Positions 62,166-64,000 of a DNA stretch of 64,000 bases are shown here, piece after piece. The stretch lies in NCBI GenBank assembly GCA_900770195.1, contig CAAGJI010000003.1, positions 47,426 to 111,425 on the forward strand. Direction: 5' to 3'. The first letter of the stretch is position 1, and every line of letters begins with the position of its first letter. The notes beneath the pieces were generated by a model. The model was not told where the DNA came from and ran no database searches. It saw nothing but the letters and a program-made list of their open reading frames with translations. The stretch is from Oscillospiraceae bacterium. GTDB lineage: Bacteria > Bacillota > Clostridia > Oscillospirales > Ruminococcaceae. Position numbers and translations under genes: made by a program.

Positions 62166-62723
62166 TTATAAATTAAGAAACATTTCGTGTATTCTTAAAT
62201 CTGAAGTAAGTTCAGGGTGAAATGAAAGACCGATCTGATTTTTATATTTAACGGCGGTTATTTTTTCATCTGTTTTGTTCAGAATTTCAACTTCATCTGA
62301 CAGGATATCTTTTATAAATGGGGCACGAATAAAACGCATAGGATAATTTTCGATCGTGCCGATATTTCCATCAACTGAAAAACTTCCAAGCTGTCTGCCA
62401 TAGGCATTCCTTACAACTTTTACAGGGAGTGTTCCAAAGCAGATATTTTCTTCATTTTCAATTTTTTCAGCAAGGAGAATAAGACCCGCACATGTTGCAA
62501 GAACAGGCATACCATTTTCAATTTTTGCCTTTAAATCGTCAAATATACCAAGTTCACGCATAAGTTTCCTTTGCGTTGTGGATTCACCGCCGGGAAGAAT
62601 AATTCTGTCAAAATTTTTATTTAAATCTTCCTTTTTTCTTATAAGGATATATTCGCCGCCGAGTTTTTCAATACATGATGCGTGTTCAGCAAAAGCACCC
62701 TGCAAAGCTAAAATTCCGACCAT
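62166..62723 (-). CDS. pdxT: Pyridoxal 5'-phosphate synthase glutaminase subunit
   Basis: 185 residues. Class I glutaminase that feeds ammonia to PdxS. MVGILALQGAFAEH start, LPGGESTT, nucleophile Cys in ATCAGLILLA, His and Glu in FHPELT. Its ATG overlaps the pdxS stop, so the two are translationally coupled. Confidence 0.97.
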   Translation of the reverse strand: MVGILALQGAFAEHASCIEKLGGEYILIRKKEDLNKNFDRIILPGGESTTQRKLMRELGIFDDLKAKIENGMPVLATCAGLILLAEKIENEENICFGTLPVKVVRNAYGRQLGSFSVDGNIGTIENYPMRFIRAPFIKDILSDEVEILNKTDEKITAVKYKNQIGLSFHPELTSDLRIHEMFLNL

Positions 62724-63598
62724 TATTTTCCTCTTTCTTCCATTATAATCTTGATTTCGTTTTCATTAATTCCGACCATAGCTTCACCAAGATTTTCTGA
62801 AAGTTTTGCAAGTATATCAGGGTCATTATAGTTTGTAACAGCCTTGACAATTGCAGCAGCACGCTTTTCAGGATCGCCTGATTTGAAAATACCTGAACCA
62901 ACGAAAACACCTTCAGCACCAAGCTGCATCATAAGAGCTGCATCAGCAGGAGTTGCAACACCGCCTGCGGCAAAATTAACTACAGGGAGTTTTCTGTTGT
63001 CGTGAACGTATTTAACAAGTTCATAAGGAACCTGAAGCTGTTTTGCTTCTTCAAAAAGTTCATCTTCACGTGCAGCAGCAACATCAGCGATCTGCTTGTT
63101 AATTTTTCTCATATGACGTACAGCTTGAACGATGTCACCTGTGCCAGGTTCGCCCTTTGTACGAATCATGGAAGCACCTTCTGAAATTCTTCTGAGTGCT
63201 TCGCCTAAATCTCTTGAACCGCAAACAAACGGCACTTTAAACTGTGTTTTATCGATGTGATAAATATCATCAGCAGGAGAAAGTACTTCGCTTTCATCTA
63301 TATAGTCTATTTCAATCGCCTGAAGTATCTGAGCTTCTGCAAAATGTCCTATTCTGCACTTTGCCATAACAGGAATACTTACAGCGTTCTGAATACCTTT
63401 AATCATTGCAGGGTCACTCATTCTTGAAACACCGCCTGCGGCACGAATATCAGCAGGGATTCTTTCGAGTGCCATAACAGCACAAGCACCGGCAGCTTCC
63501 GCAATTTTTGCCTGTTCAGGGGTTGTAACGTCCATTATAACTCCGCCCTTGAGCATCTGAGCGAGTTCCTTATTTAATTGATAACGATTCTGTTCCAT
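62723..63598 (-). CDS. pdxS: Pyridoxal 5'-phosphate synthase lyase subunit
   Basis: 291 residues. Builds PLP from ribose 5-phosphate, glyceraldehyde 3-phosphate and ammonia. Active-site lysines are in GGVIMDVTTPEQAKIAEAAG and VMAKCRIGHF; GGVATPADAALMMQLGAEGVFVGSGIFKS-type phosphate loops are present. The ATG at 63598 follows GAGGA; a longer frame upstream spans the promoter. Confidence 0.97.
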   Translation of the reverse strand: MEQNRYQLNKELAQMLKGGVIMDVTTPEQAKIAEAAGACAVMALERIPADIRAAGGVSRMSDPAMIKGIQNAVSIPVMAKCRIGHFAEAQILQAIEIDYIDESEVLSPADDIYHIDKTQFKVPFVCGSRDLGEALRRISEGASMIRTKGEPGTGDIVQAVRHMRKINKQIADVAAAREDELFEEAKQLQVPYELVKYVHDNRKLPVVNFAAGGVATPADAALMMQLGAEGVFVGSGIFKSGDPEKRAAAIVKAVTNYNDPDILAKLSENLGEAMVGINENEIKIIMEERGK

Positions 63599-63649
63599 TA
63601 TACTGTCCTCTTTAAAATTAATTTTTTTGGTTTTAAATACCGTGTATTC

Positions 63650-63678
63650 AGTATAACTTAATTCTGACATTATCACAA
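63650..63678 (-). promoter_or_regulatory. Promoter of pdxS-pdxT
   Basis: Minus strand: TTGTGA at 63673-63678, 17-base spacer, TATACT at 63650-63655. Confidence 0.55.
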
Positions 63679-63689
63679 TATTCAAAATG

Positions 63690-63921
63690 ACAGTTTTTTA
63701 TATATCCAGATTAATTATTTTGCGGTTGATTTTTCTTAAAAAAGAATATTTGGTAATAAAAATAAGGTCAGATATAAGACCAGAATGAAAAAGCAGATGT
63801 TTGTATTTAGCAAATAATTATGCTCTATATAGTATAATTGAGATAATTACGTCAAAATCTACAAAAAAGTATAAAAAATGCCATAAAAACCAAAAAAAGA
63901 TGCCAAAAAGCAAAAAAACGC
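63690..63921. other. AT-rich region without a recognised gene
   Basis: Purine-rich AT sequence with several AAAAA runs and repeated GCCA/GCAAAAA words. No convincing reading frame or RNA gene is seen. Confidence 0.6.
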
Positions 63922-63950
63922 TTGACAAAAGGGAAGAGAAGTGATATAAT
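63922..63950 (+). promoter_or_regulatory. Consensus promoter for a unit beyond the window
   Basis: TTGACA at 63922-63927, 17-base spacer, TATAAT at 63945-63950. The 50 bases after it contain no start codon with a ribosome site; the gene or RNA lies past the end. Confidence 0.85.
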
Positions 63951-64000
63951 GAATAAGCTGTCTGTTGAGGCACAGATAAATTTGGAAAGAAAATATTTGG

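Overview
The window looks like a chromosomal segment of an AT-rich, Gram-positive anaerobe of the Clostridia, most likely a Ruminococcus-type member of the Oscillospiraceae. The support is direct. Four secreted proteins end in type I dockerins behind Thr-rich or Pro/Thr linkers: a GH5 glucanase, a CBM22-GH10 xylanase and two leucine-rich-repeat proteins. There is also a full-length clostridial PurL, the LL-diaminopimelate aminotransferase route (dapF-dapL), Na+-pump decarboxylase subunits, rubrerythrin/rubredoxin chemistry, and many promoters that match the sigma-A consensus TTGACA-17-TATAAT. No cohesin or scaffoldin gene is present. GC content was not counted but is clearly low.

Layout. 1-1.1 kb: end of an ammonium transporter gene plus its PII regulator. 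1.28-1.73 kb: three serine tRNAs on the minus strand, two of them a promoter-plus-gene duplication. 1.9-6.9 kb (minus): purL and the tRNA methylthiotransferase mtaB. 7.3-10.2 kb: an HPr-like protein without its histidine, an isolated PBP5 C-terminal domain, pgi and a small P-loop protein. 10.3-14.2 kb: yceD-rpmF, then der-plsY-gpsA. 14.4-15.6 kb: the first LRR-dockerin protein. 15.8-19.4 kb: glycolytic operon pgk-tpiA-gpmI. 19.6-22 kb (minus): a c-di-GMP operon. 22.2 kb: tRNA-Thr. 22.4-25.5 kb (minus): a flavin reductase-rubredoxin-rubrerythrin fusion and two Na+-pump subunits. 25.7-31.4 kb: a C39-like lipoprotein, MscS, a Thr-rich lipoprotein, dapF-dapL and a Xer recombinase. 31.4-37.2 kb: a VanY-like probable pseudo-peptidase facing a class A PBP, then an RNA methyltransferase and a sirtuin. 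37.3-41.5 kb: dockerin GH5 glucanase, nth, pnuC and a YitT-family protein.

41.7-43.5 kb (minus) holds a LytTR/DUF3021 pair and, upstream of it, a promoter-SD-terminator unit whose small reading frame is broken. From tRNA-Arg at 43.5 kb to 54.7 kb runs a ten-gene extracellular polysaccharide operon: four glycosyltransferase-like genes, an acyltransferase, polymerase, pyruvyl transferase, flippase, FrhB-like protein and UDP-galactopyranose mutase. Its content suggests a galactofuranose-containing polymer that is probably acylated and pyruvylated. 54.8-57.2 kb: amino acid ABC transporter with fused binding protein and permease. 57.2-62.1 kb: a DUF4375 protein, the dockerin xylanase and, divergent from it, the second LRR-dockerin protein. 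62.2-63.6 kb (minus): pdxT-pdxS. The window ends just inside a gene or RNA preceded by a consensus promoter.

Most of the window is housekeeping. The best points for a second look are the fusion protein with an internal ribosome binding site, the proteins that kept their fold but lost catalytic residues (HPr-like, VanY-like, lone PBP5_C), the split of dockerins into two sequence classes, the broken small gene at 42.8-43.2 kb, and the polysaccharide operon that begins right behind a tRNA gene with no promoter of its own.
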